The notes: generated by a model not told the origin, from the sequence alone. Shown: positions 1 through 9,088, counted from the stretch's first letter. The stretch: DNA of 53,036 nucleotides from Ancylobacter novellus (GCA_003241485.1 QFQD01000046.1:1-53036); one strand, 5' to 3'. A program made the numbers and translations.

Positions 1-1977
1 GAGGCGCGCACCCTCGCCAAGCTGCTGGATATCGGCACGCCGCGCCGTTGGGCCCCCGTGCTCGACCAGATACGTGTGGCGCGTGGCTTCGAGACCGCGC
101 TCGGCGCAGCGCTGGGCGACGATCTCGATGCGCCGGCCGATGTCTCCGCCCCGGTGCACTGGGCGCTGGTGCCGGCCGAGGACGATGCGCCGCTCCCCGA
201 CGGGGTAGAGCCGCTCTCCGCTCATGTGGAGGCGCCCGCCGAGCTTGCCCGCCGTCTGGCGCAGATCGGCGTGGTCGCGCGTGGAGAGGGGTCGCGCCTC
301 GCGCCTCTTCTCAAGCCGGGCCAGCGGCTTGTGTCGCGCGAGGGCGATATCTGGCGCTGGGACGGGCTGACCGCCGCCGCAGACGCCCCGACCGCGGCCG
401 CCCGACGCCTTGCCGAGCGCAACCGGCTTTCGGACATTCAGGCACAACTGATCGAGGCCCGCGCCGAGGTCGCGACCCATCGCGCTGCGCTGGAGGCGAG
501 CGAGGCGGCGCTGCGCGCGGCCGGCTCGCGCGAGAACGTCGCCCGCGAGGCCCGCCGCGCCGCGCTGCGTGTGATGGAGACGGCGCGCGATGAACTCGCC
601 CGCGCCGAACGACAGGCGACCGAGCAGGCGGCCCGGCTTTCCACGCTTCTCGCCGGCCTTGCCCGCGTCGAGGCGGACCGCGACACATGTGCGGCCGCGC
701 TCGAAGAGGCCCGCAACCAGGTGGCCAGCCTGCCAGCGGGTACCGAGAGCGAGGCGCATCTCGCCGAGGTGCGCGCCCGCGTGGCGCAAGATCGTGCTGC
801 GCTTGCCGAAGCCCGCGCTCGTACCGAGGGGCTTGCCCGCGAGCGTGAGCAGCGCGTGCGCCGGCTTTCCGCGATCGGCGCCGAGCGCGCCTCCTGGCAG
901 GCGCGGGCCAGCGGCACCTTTGAGCGGGTGGCGGCGCTGGAAGCGCGTGTTGCCGAAGCAGCGGAGGAGCGCGCGCTTCTGGAGGAGGCACCGGACGAAT
1001 TCGCCGCTCGTCGCAGGGCATTGCTCTCCGAGATTGAGAAGGCCGACAAGGCGCGGCGTGAATCGGCAGACCGGCTGGTTGCGGCCGAATCATCGCAGGC
1101 CGAGGCCGAGCGCGCGGCCCGTGCGGCGCTCGATGCGCTCGCTTCCGCCCGCGAGACCGCGGCGCGCACGGAAGCCCATGTCGAGGCCGCGCGCCAGCGT
1201 CGCGAGGATCTGGTGCGCGAGATCGCCGATATTCTCGACGGTCCGCCGGACAGCGCACGCACCATTGCGGGCTTTGAGCCTGACGATGCTCTGCCTGACG
1301 CTGCCGGTGTCGAGGCCGACCTCGATCGGCTGAAGCGGGAGCGCGAACGGCTCGGCGCGGTCAATCTCCGGGCGGAGGAGGAATTGGCCGAGATCGAGAC
1401 GCAGCAGCAGGGCCTGTCCGCTGAGCGCGAGGACCTGACCGAGGCTATCAAGCGGCTGCGCCAGGGCATCTACAGTCTCAACCGCGAGGCACGCGAGCGG
1501 CTGCAGGCGAGCTTCGTCGTGGTGGACGGCCATTTCCAGCAGCTTTTCGGCACGCTGTTCGGCGGCGGCGAGGCGCGCCTCGTGCTGACCGATTCGGACG
1601 ACCCGCTGGACGCCGGGCTCGACATCATCGCCAAGCCGCCGGGCAAAAAGCCGCAGTCGCTCTCGCTGCTGTCGGGCGGCGAGCAGGCGCTGACCGCCAT
1701 GGCGCTGATCTTCGCGGTGTTCCTCACCAATCCGGCGCCGATCTGCGTGCTCGACGAGGTCGACGCGCCGCTCGACGACGCCAATGTCGAGCGTTTCTGC
1801 AACCTTCTCGATGAGATGCAGCGCCTTACTGAGACAAGGTTTCTGACAATTACCCACAACCCGATCACCATGAGCCGGATGAACCGGCTGTTCGGCGTCA
1901 CCATGGCCGAACGTGGTGTCTCCAAGTTGGTCTCGGTCGACCTCGCCACTGCCGAGTCGTTCCGCGAGGCGAGCTGA
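1..1977 (+). CDS. smc: Chromosome segregation protein SMC, C-terminal part (5' truncated by window)
   Basis: SMC is the ATPase of the bacterial condensin complex (with ScpA/ScpB) that compacts and segregates the chromosome. The reading frame is open from base 1, so the N-terminal Walker A head and first coiled coil lie outside the window. Visible are hinge-type sequence near the start (about 1-400), a long Ala/Arg/Glu-rich coiled coil (about 420-1480), and the C-terminal ABC head with signature LSLLSGGEQ (about 1660-1685) and Walker B ICVLDEVDAPLDD (about 1741-1780). The last residues run to a TGA at 1975. No ScpA/ScpB gene is adjacent; downstream lies the separate atp operon promoter. Identification is firm. 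Confidence 0.96.
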   Translation, partial: EARTLAKLLDIGTPRRWAPVLDQIRVARGFETALGAALGDDLDAPADVSAPVHWALVPAEDDAPLPDGVEPLSAHVEAPAELARRLAQIGVVARGEGSRLAPLLKPGQRLVSREGDIWRWDGLTAAADAPTAAARRLAERNRLSDIQAQLIEARAEVATHRAALEASEAALRAAGSRENVAREARRAALRVMETARDELARAERQATEQAARLSTLLAGLARVEADRDTCAAALEEARNQVASLPAGTESEAHLAEVRARVAQDRAALAEARARTEGLAREREQRVRRLSAIGAERASWQARASGTFERVAALEARVAEAAEERALLEEAPDEFAARRRALLSEIEKADKARRESADRLVAAESSQAEAERAARAALDALASARETAARTEAHVEAARQRREDLVREIADILDGPPDSARTIAGFEPDDALPDAAGVEADLDRLKRERERLGAVNLRAEEELAEIETQQQGLSAEREDLTEAIKRLRQGIYSLNREARERLQASFVVVDGHFQQLFGTLFGGGEARLVLTDSDDPLDAGLDIIAKPPGKKPQSLSLLSGGEQALTAMALIFAVFLTNPAPICVLDEVDAPLDDANVERFCNLLDEMQRLTETRFLTITHNPITMSRMNRLFGVTMAERGVSKLVSVDLATAESFREAS

Positions 1978-2175
1978 GGACGGGAATCACCGGCGCGGCG
2001 CGCGTCCGGGTAGATCGCCGAATTCTTCGTGGTCTCTGGCATGCCAAAAACCACCTGAGGGACTCACCCCGCGACCTTCCCTTGGTGCGAACGGGGCGCG
2101 AGCTGCCTGCGACAGAGCGTCCACCTGTTGATTTTTCACATATTTTTCAAATAGTTAAAACATCAGTTCACGTTC

Positions 2176-2204
2176 TTGACACCCCATGGGCCGAACACTA
2201 TGGT
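2176..2204 (+). promoter_or_regulatory. Candidate sigma-70-type promoter of the atp operon
   Basis: TTGACA at 2176-2181 is followed after 17 bases by TATGGT at 2199-2204 (4 of 6 consensus), placing a start near 2211, about 45 bases before the atpI ATG. An AT-rich tract (about 2131-2165) just upstream could act as an UP element. The 277-base gap between smc and atpI holds no gene. The -35 is perfect; the -10 is only fair. Confidence 0.5.
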
Positions 2205-2254
2205 GCGCCCGGTTTCGGGGATGAAAATCCTTCTCCGGCAAAGGCTGAGCGTGG

Positions 2255-2641
2255 ATGATGGGCGACCGGAACGAAACGGACGGCCAGAAGGGCTCGGGCA
2301 AGCCGGACATTTCCGACACTGAGCTCTCCGGCAGGCTTCGGGGGCTCGGCAGCGAGCTGGACAAGGTGCGCGCCGAGCGACGAGCCGACGAGAAGGCGTC
2401 CAAGGTCCCGGACCGGACGTCTTCTGCGGCGGGAATGACGCTGGCTTTCCGATTGGGGAGCGAGTTCGTCGCGGGGGTTCTTGTCGGTGCCGGCCTTGGC
2501 TGGGTGCTCGACCATTTCCTTGGCATCGCGCCGTGGGGGATGATCGTGTTCATGTTGCTCGGCTTCGGCGCGGGTATCGCGAACATGATGCGCGCCGCTG
2601 GTGAGACCGGCCGGAAAGCGCCGCCGAAGGGCGGGGCGTGA
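2255..2641 (+). CDS. atpI: ATP synthase protein I (AtpI)
   Basis: A 128-residue small membrane protein. In its family AtpI assists assembly of the c-ring of the Fo motor and possibly Mg2+ handling. The first 60 residues are polar and charged; two hydrophobic helices follow (about residues 62-82 and 88-108, the latter in the stretch GMIVFMLLGFGAG). The C-terminal tail is short and basic. The position directly upstream of atpB in the same direction is the classic location. Two ATG codons are in tandem at 2255 and 2258; either could be the start. Assignment rests on length, topology and context more than on a catalytic motif. Confidence 0.88.
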   Translation: MMGDRNETDGQKGSGKPDISDTELSGRLRGLGSELDKVRAERRADEKASKVPDRTSSAAGMTLAFRLGSEFVAGVLVGAGLGWVLDHFLGIAPWGMIVFMLLGFGAGIANMMRAAGETGRKAPPKGGA

Positions 2642-2764
2642 ACTGAGAATTTGGCGGTCAGCCTTGCGGCGGATCTGCGGACTTCGAACCAGTCGGTCTT
2701 CGGGCCGACTTCTGAGGCAGGGAGCGGGCGCCTGAGGCGCCGCGTTTGAGGGCAGCGACCGACG

Positions 2765-3529
2765 ATGGCCAGCGGAAGCGTGATCGATCCGATCCATCAG
2801 TTCCAGATCACCAATATCGTGCATCTCGGGGCGCCGGGCGGGTTCAATATCTCGTTCACCAATTCCGCCGCCTTCATGTTCGGCATTGTGGCGCTGGTGT
2901 TCTTCTTCCTTACCTACGCGACCCGCGGGCGCACGCTGGTGCCCGGCCGGCTGCAGTCGCTGGCTGAGATGTCATACGAATTCGTCGCCAATACGGTGCG
3001 GGGCTCGGCCGGTAACGAGGGGATGAAGTTCTTCCCTCTCGTCTTCTCGCTGTTCATCTTCGTGCTGACGGCGAATTTCGTTGGCATGATCCCCTATTCG
3101 TTCACTGTCACCAGCCACCTCATTGTCACCGCCGCGCTGGCCCTGGTGGTGATCCTGACGGTCATCATCTACGGCTTTGTCCGGCACGGGACGCATTTCC
3201 TGCACTTGTTCGTGCCGTCGGGCGTGCCGGCCTTCCTGCTGCCCTTCATGGTCGTGATCGAGGTCATCTCTTTCCTCTCGCGCCCCATCAGCCTGTCGCT
3301 GCGTCTGTTCGCCAACATGCTGGCAGGCCATATCGCTATGAAGGTGTTCGCGGGCTTCATCGTGATGATGACCGCCTCGGGCGTCGTCGGCTGGTTCGGC
3401 GCTGTGCTGCCGCTGACGATGGTGGTGGCGCTGACCGCACTCGAATTCCTGGTTGCCGCCCTGCAGGCTTATGTCTTCGCGGTGCTGACCTGCATCTATC
3501 TCAACGACGCGCTGCATCCCGGTCATTGA
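2765..3529 (+). CDS. atpB: ATP synthase Fo subunit a
   Basis: Subunit a (254 residues) is the stator channel protein that passes protons to and from the rotating c-ring in the inner membrane. Several hydrophobic helices are visible. The hallmark segment SLSLRLFANMLAGH contains the essential arginine (R180 here, equivalent to E. coli R210). The C-terminal helix contains ALEFLVAALQAYVF, the other conserved channel helix. It is the second gene of an atpI-B-E-F'-F operon; the 123-base gap after atpI has no clear second promoter. Length and motifs are normal. Confidence 0.98.
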   Translation: MASGSVIDPIHQFQITNIVHLGAPGGFNISFTNSAAFMFGIVALVFFFLTYATRGRTLVPGRLQSLAEMSYEFVANTVRGSAGNEGMKFFPLVFSLFIFVLTANFVGMIPYSFTVTSHLIVTAALALVVILTVIIYGFVRHGTHFLHLFVPSGVPAFLLPFMVVIEVISFLSRPISLSLRLFANMLAGHIAMKVFAGFIVMMTASGVVGWFGAVLPLTMVVALTALEFLVAALQAYVFAVLTCIYLNDALHPGH

Positions 3530-3594
3530 TCGGCACGTCGCGGGACCCTCATCCAGCCAATCAACCAATCTGACGAATCCAACAGGAGAAGATC

Positions 3595-3822
3595 ATGGAA
3601 GCGGAAGCCGCCAAGTTCCTCGGCGCCGGTCTCGCTACGCTCGGCATGGGCCTCGCCGCCATCGGCGTGGGCACCATTTTCGGCAACTTCCTCTCGGGCG
3701 CCCTGCGCAACCCATCGGCGGCTGACGGCCAGTTCGCCCGCGCCTTCATCGGCGCGGCGCTCGCGGAAGGTCTCGGCATCTTCTCGCTCGTCGTCGCCCT
3801 CGTCCTGCTCTTCGTGGTCTGA
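3595..3822 (+). CDS. atpE: ATP synthase Fo subunit c
   Basis: A 75-residue hairpin proteolipid that forms the rotor ring. Helix 1 carries a glycine-rich packing pattern (residues 10-30), the polar loop has R38-N39-P40, and helix 2 carries the proton-binding glutamate E58 in AALAEGLGIF. There is no Q/T sodium-ligand signature around the carboxylate, so proton coupling is expected. A strong Shine-Dalgarno, AACAGGAGAAG, precedes the ATG. The gene lies between atpB and atpF' as usual in alphaproteobacteria. Confidence 0.98.
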   Translation: MEAEAAKFLGAGLATLGMGLAAIGVGTIFGNFLSGALRNPSAADGQFARAFIGAALAEGLGIFSLVVALVLLFVV

Positions 3823-3840
3823 CGTCCTGCGGAATGCGGG

Positions 3841-3859
3841 CGCACCCTTGCGGGGTGCG
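3841..3859 (+). other. Intercistronic hairpin after atpE
   Basis: CGCACCC (3841-3847) and GGGTGCG (3853-3859) form a 7-bp stem with a 5-base loop between atpE and atpF'. It has no U-tract. A hairpin here could stabilise the 3' end of the highly translated atpE message, but that role is inference. Confidence 0.35.
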
Positions 3860-3892
3860 TCCGGTTCCGCGATGATCGAGGAAGCCTGAACC

Positions 3893-4510
3893 ATGTCCGA
3901 GGCCAACGGTCCGGCCGGTACATTCGTCATCGCTCAGGCTGCAACGCCTGGGGCGCCCGACAATCTGTCGGCGCAGAGCGGCGTGGAGATTGCTGTGCCC
4001 CCAGCGGAAGCGCACGGTGGTGGCTTTCCCCCGTTCGATGCCCACACTTTCCCCTCGCAGCTGATCTGGCTGGCGATCGCGTTCGCGGCACTTTACGTGC
4101 TGATGAGCCGTATCGCCCTGCCGCGCATCGCCACCATTCTCGAGGAGCGTCACGATCGCATCGCTGACGATCTTGAGGAGGCCGGCAAGCTGAAGGCGGA
4201 GAGCGAGGCGGCGTCCGTTGCCTATGAGAAGGCGCTCAACAGCGCCCGCACCAAGGCACAGGGTATTGCCGCTGAAACTCGCGATAAGCTCAACGCTGAA
4301 TCCGACCTGAGCCGCAAGTCGCTGGAAGCTGAGCTTTCGGCGAAGCTGGCGGCCGCGGAAGCCACGATCAGCTCGACCAAGACGGCGGCCATGGCCAATG
4401 TGCGCGGCATCGCTGTCGATACGGCCGGCGCCATCGTGAATGAGCTCATCGGGTCGCAGCCCGCCCCGGGCGCCGTCGAGGCGGCGGTCGACACCGCCAT
4501 CAAGAGCTGA
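3893..4510 (+). CDS. atpG: ATP synthase Fo subunit b' (second b-type stalk subunit)
   Basis: One of two b-type peripheral stalk subunits; alphaproteobacteria and phototrophs have b and b' in place of a b homodimer. The 205 residues comprise a roughly 55-residue low-complexity leader, one membrane helix (about residues 60-80, QLIWLAIAFAALYVLM), then a long alpha-helical, Ala/Glu/Lys-rich stalk beginning LPRIATILEERHDRIADDL. It sits between atpE and atpF, 9 bases from the next gene. The symbol atpF' (also written atpG or atpX) varies between annotations. The extended N terminus before the helix is common in Hyphomicrobiales. Confidence 0.93.
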   Translation: MSEANGPAGTFVIAQAATPGAPDNLSAQSGVEIAVPPAEAHGGGFPPFDAHTFPSQLIWLAIAFAALYVLMSRIALPRIATILEERHDRIADDLEEAGKLKAESEAASVAYEKALNSARTKAQGIAAETRDKLNAESDLSRKSLEAELSAKLAAAEATISSTKTAAMANVRGIAVDTAGAIVNELIGSQPAPGAVEAAVDTAIKS

Positions 4511-4519
4511 GGACGCGCC

Positions 4520-5002
4520 ATGGGTAGCGATACTTTCTGGGTCGCCGTCGCTTTCGTCATCTTCATGGGCATTCTCGCCAAGGCGGGTGCGTTCTCGGGT
4601 ATTGTCTCCAAGCTGGACGAGCGCGGCGACCGGATCCGGAAGGACCTCGAAGAGGCTCGCAGGCTGAAGGAAGAGGCGCAGAAGCTGGTTGCCGAATATA
4701 AGCGCCGGCAGCGCGAGGCGGAGGCCGAGGCCGAGGCGATTGTCTCCACGGCCAAGGTCGAGGCCGAGCGTCTTGCTTCCGAGGCGAAGCAGAAGCTTGA
4801 AGATCTCATCGCCCGCCGCACCAAGATGGCCGAGCAGAAGATCGCTCAGGCTGAGGCGCAGGCGTTGGCCGACGTCAAGGCGGCGGCCGCCGATGCGGCG
4901 GTGAAGGCGGCGGAAGTGCTGTTGGCGGCGAATGTCGTCGGCGACACCGCCGACCGCATTCTGGCTTCCGCCGTGTCCGAGGTGAAGTCGAAGCTCAACT
5001 GA
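4520..5002 (+). CDS. atpF: ATP synthase Fo subunit b
   Basis: The 160-residue peripheral stalk subunit b. It has an N-terminal membrane helix (residues about 5-27, FWVAVAFVIFMGILAKAGAF), then a long charged coiled-coil region dominated by Glu/Ala/Lys heptads that pairs with b' and reaches F1 subunit delta. It is the last gene of the Fo operon and is followed within 25 bases by a strong terminator. The F1 genes (atpHAGDC) are not in this window, matching the split ATP synthase operons of alphaproteobacteria. Confidence 0.96.
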   Translation: MGSDTFWVAVAFVIFMGILAKAGAFSGIVSKLDERGDRIRKDLEEARRLKEEAQKLVAEYKRRQREAEAEAEAIVSTAKVEAERLASEAKQKLEDLIARRTKMAEQKIAQAEAQALADVKAAAADAAVKAAEVLLAANVVGDTADRILASAVSEVKSKLN

Positions 5003-5024
5003 GCTGAGCGACCATACGAGATCC

Positions 5025-5056
5025 AAAAGCCCGGCCCTTGCGGCCGGGCTTTTTGT
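5025..5056 (+). terminator. Rho-independent terminator of the atp operon
   Basis: A perfect 12-bp inverted repeat, AAAAGCCCGGCC (5025-5036) and GGCCGGGCTTTT (5042-5053), with a 5-base loop, continues into a T-rich tract. It starts 22 bases after the atpF stop. The A/T arms make it potentially bidirectional. The remaining sequence to 5387 (about 330 bases) shows no convincing gene, RNA or repeat. Confidence 0.92.
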
Positions 5057-5387
5057 TTGGGCGGCGCGGGCGTCCGGTTCCAATGCCCGTTGGCACATCC
5101 CGCTGAACTTCCGCAGACTTCGAGTTGGGGAGACGGGCGAGGAGCTGTGTGGTCGCCGGGAGCGTCCCTGCTTGGAGGGCGCCGCTTTCTGTTGCCGTGG
5201 AAGGGCGCCCCATGAGGCCGTCGCGGGCGCGTTGGCGAGCACAGTCTGCCGCTATCCACGCGTTCGTCCGCGGCCTGTCCCGCGCTGCAGATACCGGAAT
5301 TCAAAGGCGAAGCATCGTCTGCTGGCTGATGCAGCGAGTGGGTCTGCTCAGTAACGCCGGCAAAGGCCGCCCGTGGCGTGCCGCGGG

Positions 5388-6650
5388 TCAGCTCGTCCAG
5401 CGCCGCGGCCGATAGAAGGTGTGCTCGCCGATACGATCGAGCTTGCGCATCTCGCGGATCCAGTTCGGCCGCACCGATTGGGCGTGATAATGCGTCGCGC
5501 GTCCGACTTTCTCGTCCCACAGCAGCCCGTCGAGCATGTCGGCGGCAATCTGTTTTGCTTGGTTCCACAAGCGCGGCTCTGTCACCACGTCGGGGATATT
5601 GTCGCAGGCGAATGTAAACTGGCAGGCGAGCTTGCGATTGGCATTCTGATAGACCGCGCGACAAACATCGGCGGGATAATAGCCGGAGAAGACCCGGTTC
5701 ATCACCACCTGAGCGACGGCCACCTGCCCGCGAATCGGTTCGCCCCGGCTCTCGAAATACACGGCCTCTGCGAGGCACTTTTCCGAGCGTTCGCGCCGTT
5801 TTCCGCTGAGCCCGAGGCGTTCGGCGGGGGTGGGGGATTGGAGGGTGCGGGTGGTGGCGTCGGTCTTTTCAGTGGTGGTGGTTCCGCCGTCCGCGACGAC
5901 GGGTTCGTCGTGCAGGAAGGGCTGCGGGGGGAGGGCGGCGCGGTCATAGCCGAAGATGAAGGCGGACTGGCGATAGAGCGGCAGCGAGGGGTCGTCGAAG
6001 GCGGCCGCCTCGTCTTCGGAAACCTCGGTGGATAAAGCGATTGCGGGCCCCGCGACCTCCAGCTGGGAGGGGTCGCCGGTGGGGTCGCCAGCCGACAGCG
6101 CATGGGCGGCGACGCCCTCGCGCGCGGCCATGGCGTTGAGGTCGTCGGTCATTTCCGGACCGTCTTCCTCGGCCTCCGAGGGATCGGTGGTGATGCCGGC
6201 AGCGAGGGTGGTGCCGTCGGTGGTCGTGCCGGTCATGCCGGTCATGCCGCCTTCATCGGTGCCGGTTCCCGCGCCGGCGATGCTCGGCAGCGTCGGACGG
6301 CCGGCGGCGGCCAGCGGGTCGCCGTCGAGCGCATCGGCCGGGGCCGGATCCAGCCGGTCGGTCTTGTCGTCGCGATTGACGCTGAGCGCGAGCAGCGGCG
6401 TGGCGGGCGGCTCGGGAATGACGGAATTGGACAGCAGCGAGGAGCGCGAGGGCCAGGCGAAGGTCGCCGCCTTCAGCGTGTGCAGCGGGCCCGACAGCAC
6501 GGAAATTCGGACCCGCTCGGCGACGCCCGGCTGATGCGCCAGCCGGCCGGTAATGTCCTGCAGGCCGATAGAGGTGCTGCCCCCCAGGAAGAGGACAAGC
6601 AGCAGCCCAGCCCTGGCCCCATGCCGACGCATCCCGCTCCCAGCCTTCAT
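5388..6650 (-). CDS. Secreted cell-wall hydrolase of the SleB family
   Basis: A predicted peptidoglycan hydrolase (lytic transglycosylase-like, SleB/Hydrolase_2 family). The 420 residues contain an N-terminal basic-hydrophobic export segment (GLLLVLFLGGSTS), a long low-complexity Ala/Gly/Thr/Pro linker to about residue 270, and a C-terminal catalytic domain starting at CLAEAVYFESRGEP with the family's conserved Glu and later NRVFSGYYP and THYHAQSVRPNW. The start is uncertain: an in-frame ATG at 6632 has GGGAG just ahead of it. The gene stands alone, convergent with the atp operon. Its precise bond specificity cannot be read from sequence. Confidence 0.9.
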   Translation of the reverse strand: MKAGSGMRRHGARAGLLLVLFLGGSTSIGLQDITGRLAHQPGVAERVRISVLSGPLHTLKAATFAWPSRSSLLSNSVIPEPPATPLLALSVNRDDKTDRLDPAPADALDGDPLAAAGRPTLPSIAGAGTGTDEGGMTGMTGTTTDGTTLAAGITTDPSEAEEDGPEMTDDLNAMAAREGVAAHALSAGDPTGDPSQLEVAGPAIALSTEVSEDEAAAFDDPSLPLYRQSAFIFGYDRAALPPQPFLHDEPVVADGGTTTTEKTDATTRTLQSPTPAERLGLSGKRRERSEKCLAEAVYFESRGEPIRGQVAVAQVVMNRVFSGYYPADVCRAVYQNANRKLACQFTFACDNIPDVVTEPRLWNQAKQIAADMLDGLLWDEKVGRATHYHAQSVRPNWIREMRKLDRIGEHTFYRPRRWTS

Positions 6651-6737
6651 CCCCGACGCCTACGCAACGAACTGAACAACCCCGTGGCCCGCCAGTGACA
6701 GGCAAGCCTGCGCGCCCCACGTTTTATGGTTGTCGCG

Positions 6738-6762
6738 CATTAACCTTGAGAGGCGGTTAATG
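6738..6762. promoter_or_regulatory. Inverted TTAACC dyad upstream of sleB-like gene
   Basis: CATTAACC (6738-6745) and GGTTAATG (6755-6762) form a perfect 8-bp inverted repeat with 9 bases between the arms, about 90 bases upstream of the SleB-like start. TTAACC resembles a half-site of the alphaproteobacterial cell-cycle regulator CtrA, but the spacing and inverted orientation are not the canonical TTAA-N7-TTAA. Treated as a candidate operator only. Confidence 0.3.
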
Positions 6763-6856
6763 ACCGGGGCCGGCGGCGCGCGCATGTCGCGCGCGGGGCG
6801 GGATCAGGACGCGAATCGGGTGAAGTTGGGCCGCGCGGCGAGGCTGACCGGCAAAG

Positions 6857-7855
6857 CTAGCGCGGGGCGGCGGCGCGGCGCAGCCGGTCGGCGATGGCTT
6901 CGCCAAGGCCCCGGCGGGGCAGGGGAACCACCGCGATGGCGCTGGCGCCGCTGGCGTCGAGCGCGCGCAGATAGTCGAACAAATTGGCCGCCGCCTCATC
7001 GAGATCGCCGGCCGGGCTGAGATCGCGCACCGCACGCGCGGCCTCCGCGCCCGGCGGGCGGGCGCCGGCAAAGGTGAGCAGCGCTTCGCCCGGCCGCACC
7101 TCGCCGGCCCGCAGCCGCACCGGCACGGCCGGCGCGTAATGCGAGGCCAGCATGCCCGGCGCCACCGGCGCGTTCTCGCCGGCGTGCGGCGCGGGATCGT
7201 CGAGCGGAGCGCCCAGCGCCGCCTCGATCGCCTCGCGCGGCAGCCCGCCGGGGCGCAGCATGACCGGCACGGGGCCGGTGCAGTCGACAATGGTGGATTC
7301 AACGCCCACCGTGCTGGGGCCGGCGTCGAGGATGAGGTCGATCCGCCCGTCGAGATCGGCCAGCACATGGCCGGCGCGGGTGGGGGAGACATGGCCGGAG
7401 CGGTTGGCGCTCGGCGCGGCGATGGCGCGGCCGGCGGCGCGCAGCACCGCCTGCGCCACCGGATGGGTCGGCACGCGGATGGCAACGCTGGCAAGGCCGG
7501 CGCGCGCCAGCGCCGAGGTCGCCTCCTCGATGGCCGGGACCACGAGGGTGAGCGGGCCGGGCCAGAAGTGCGCGGCCAGCCGCTCCGCCGCCGGGGTGAG
7601 CCGGCCGACCTGCCGCGCGCTCGCCACGTCCGGCACATGGGCGATGAGGGGGTTGAAGCTGGGGCGACCCTTGGCGGTGTAGAGGCTGGCGACGGCCAAG
7701 GGATTGGTGGCGTCGCAGGCGAGGCCGTAGACGGTCTCGGTCGGCAGGGCGACGAGGCCACCCTCCACCAGCAGGCGCGCGGCCTCCTGGATGCCGGCGT
7801 CATCCGCCGCCACCAGCTTTGTCCTGCGTCCCGCCGCGGCGCCGCGCGTGCTCAT
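6857..7855 (-). CDS. tsaC: Threonylcarbamoyl-AMP synthase (TsaC/Sua5 type)
   Basis: Makes threonylcarbamoyl-AMP from threonine, bicarbonate and ATP for the t6A37 modification of ANN-decoding tRNAs, in the cytoplasm. The N-terminal YrdC domain begins near residue 18 with LVEGGLVALPTETVYGL, followed by YTAKGRPSFNPLIAHV and FWPGPLTLV. A C-terminal Sua5 domain (about residues 215-332) ends the protein, so it is the long Sua5 form. The start is placed at the ATG of MSTRGAAAG (7855), which has GGGAGAG six bases upstream; the frame stays open farther upstream, but that part does not look like coding sequence of the family. Monocistronic and divergent from the HDAC-like gene. Confidence 0.94.
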   Translation of the reverse strand: MSTRGAAAGRRTKLVAADDAGIQEAARLLVEGGLVALPTETVYGLACDATNPLAVASLYTAKGRPSFNPLIAHVPDVASARQVGRLTPAAERLAAHFWPGPLTLVVPAIEEATSALARAGLASVAIRVPTHPVAQAVLRAAGRAIAAPSANRSGHVSPTRAGHVLADLDGRIDLILDAGPSTVGVESTIVDCTGPVPVMLRPGGLPREAIEAALGAPLDDPAPHAGENAPVAPGMLASHYAPAVPVRLRAGEVRPGEALLTFAGARPPGAEAARAVRDLSPAGDLDEAAANLFDYLRALDASGASAIAVVPLPRRGLGEAIADRLRRAAAPR

Positions 7856-8097
7856 GGTCTCTCCCGCTCCGGCGGCTGCGATAGGACCTCGCCGGGCCGG
7901 GGTCAACCGCCGCCGATGCGTAGAAAAACGCATGGCGGTGCCCGGCGCGGCTGGTCCGCCGCGCGCACGTGGCATATCGTCCACCATCTGATGAGGCGGG
8001 AGCGATGCCGAATCCGTCCGGCCGCTGAACGAGAAGATCAAGAATCCCGCCGACGACATCGACCGAACCGACAAGAACCAAACGCCCAGGGAATGCC

Positions 8098-9027
8098 ATG
8101 ACCACGCTGCTGATCGCGCACGACGCCTGTCTGGAACACCTCACCCCCGCCGGCCACCCCGAGCGGCCCGACCGGGTGCGCGTGCTCAACCGCGTCTTCG
8201 AGGACGAGTCCTTCGCGACGCTGGCCCGCGAGCAGGCGCCCATCGCCCAGCGCGAAGACATCGTGCGCGTGCACCCGGAAGATTTCGTCGCCGCGCTGGA
8301 GGCCGCCATGCCCGAGGAAGGGCTGGTGCGTATTGATGGCGACACGGTGATGTCGCCGGGCACGGGCGAGGCGATCTGGCGCGGCGTCGGCGGCGCGGTG
8401 CTGGGGGTCGACGAGGTGCTCTCGGGCCGGGTGCACAATGCCTTCGTCTCCATGCGCCCGCCCGGCCACCATGCGGAGACCCGCACGCCCATGGGCTTCT
8501 GCCTGTTCAACAATGTCGCCATCGCCGCGCGCCACGCGCAGGCGGTGTATGGCATCGACCGTGTCGCCATCGTCGATTTCGACGTGCATCACGGCAATGG
8601 CACGCAGGAGATCTTCTGGTCCGATCCGAGCGTGCTCTACGCCTCCACCCACCAGATGCCGCTGTTTCCCGGCACCGGCGCGGTGGGCGAGCGCGGCACC
8701 ACGGACAACATCGTCAACGCGCCGCTGCGCTCGGGCGACGATGGCGAGAAGTTCCGCGAAGCCTTCGAGAGCCGCATCCTGCCGCGGCTGACGGCGTTCG
8801 GGCCGGAACTCATCATCATCTCCGCCGGCTTCGACGCGCACACGCGCGACCCGCTCGGCAACATCAACCTCTTGGAAGACGACTACACCTGGGTCACCAA
8901 GAAGCTGATGGACGTGGCCGACAAGCATTGCGGCGGCAAGATCGTCTCGGTGCTGGAGGGCGGCTACGACCTCGAAGGGCTGGCGCGCTCCGCCTCCGCC
9001 CATGTGAAGGCGCTGATGCGCGGCTGA
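8098..9027 (+). CDS. Histone deacetylase-like amidohydrolase (HDAC superfamily)
   Basis: A zinc-dependent deacetylase of the acetoin-utilisation/HDAC class II-like family, 309 residues. Active-site elements are all present: RPPGHHAE (tandem His), DFDVHHGNGTQ (zinc Asp/His), SAGFDAH (second zinc Asp) and LEGGYD (catalytic Tyr). The bacterial substrate is unknown (acetylated polyamine, small amide or protein lysine). A Shine-Dalgarno AGGGA lies just before the ATG; another ATG six bases upstream is closed at once by TGA. It is followed after 61 bases by xseB, a pairing commonly seen in Hyphomicrobiales. Confidence 0.93.
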   Translation: MTTLLIAHDACLEHLTPAGHPERPDRVRVLNRVFEDESFATLAREQAPIAQREDIVRVHPEDFVAALEAAMPEEGLVRIDGDTVMSPGTGEAIWRGVGGAVLGVDEVLSGRVHNAFVSMRPPGHHAETRTPMGFCLFNNVAIAARHAQAVYGIDRVAIVDFDVHHGNGTQEIFWSDPSVLYASTHQMPLFPGTGAVGERGTTDNIVNAPLRSGDDGEKFREAFESRILPRLTAFGPELIIISAGFDAHTRDPLGNINLLEDDYTWVTKKLMDVADKHCGGKIVSVLEGGYDLEGLARSASAHVKALMRG

Positions 9028-9088
9028 CGGGGGTGAGCGCGCGCCCCCGAGCCTGTATAAGGGGCGCGACTCATTCCGGGAGGCAGCC

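Noticed and set aside
5125..5415. Possible small gene after the atp terminator
   Set aside because: No ribosome site, Arg-rich translation typical of a wrong frame, and overlap with the end of the SleB-like gene.
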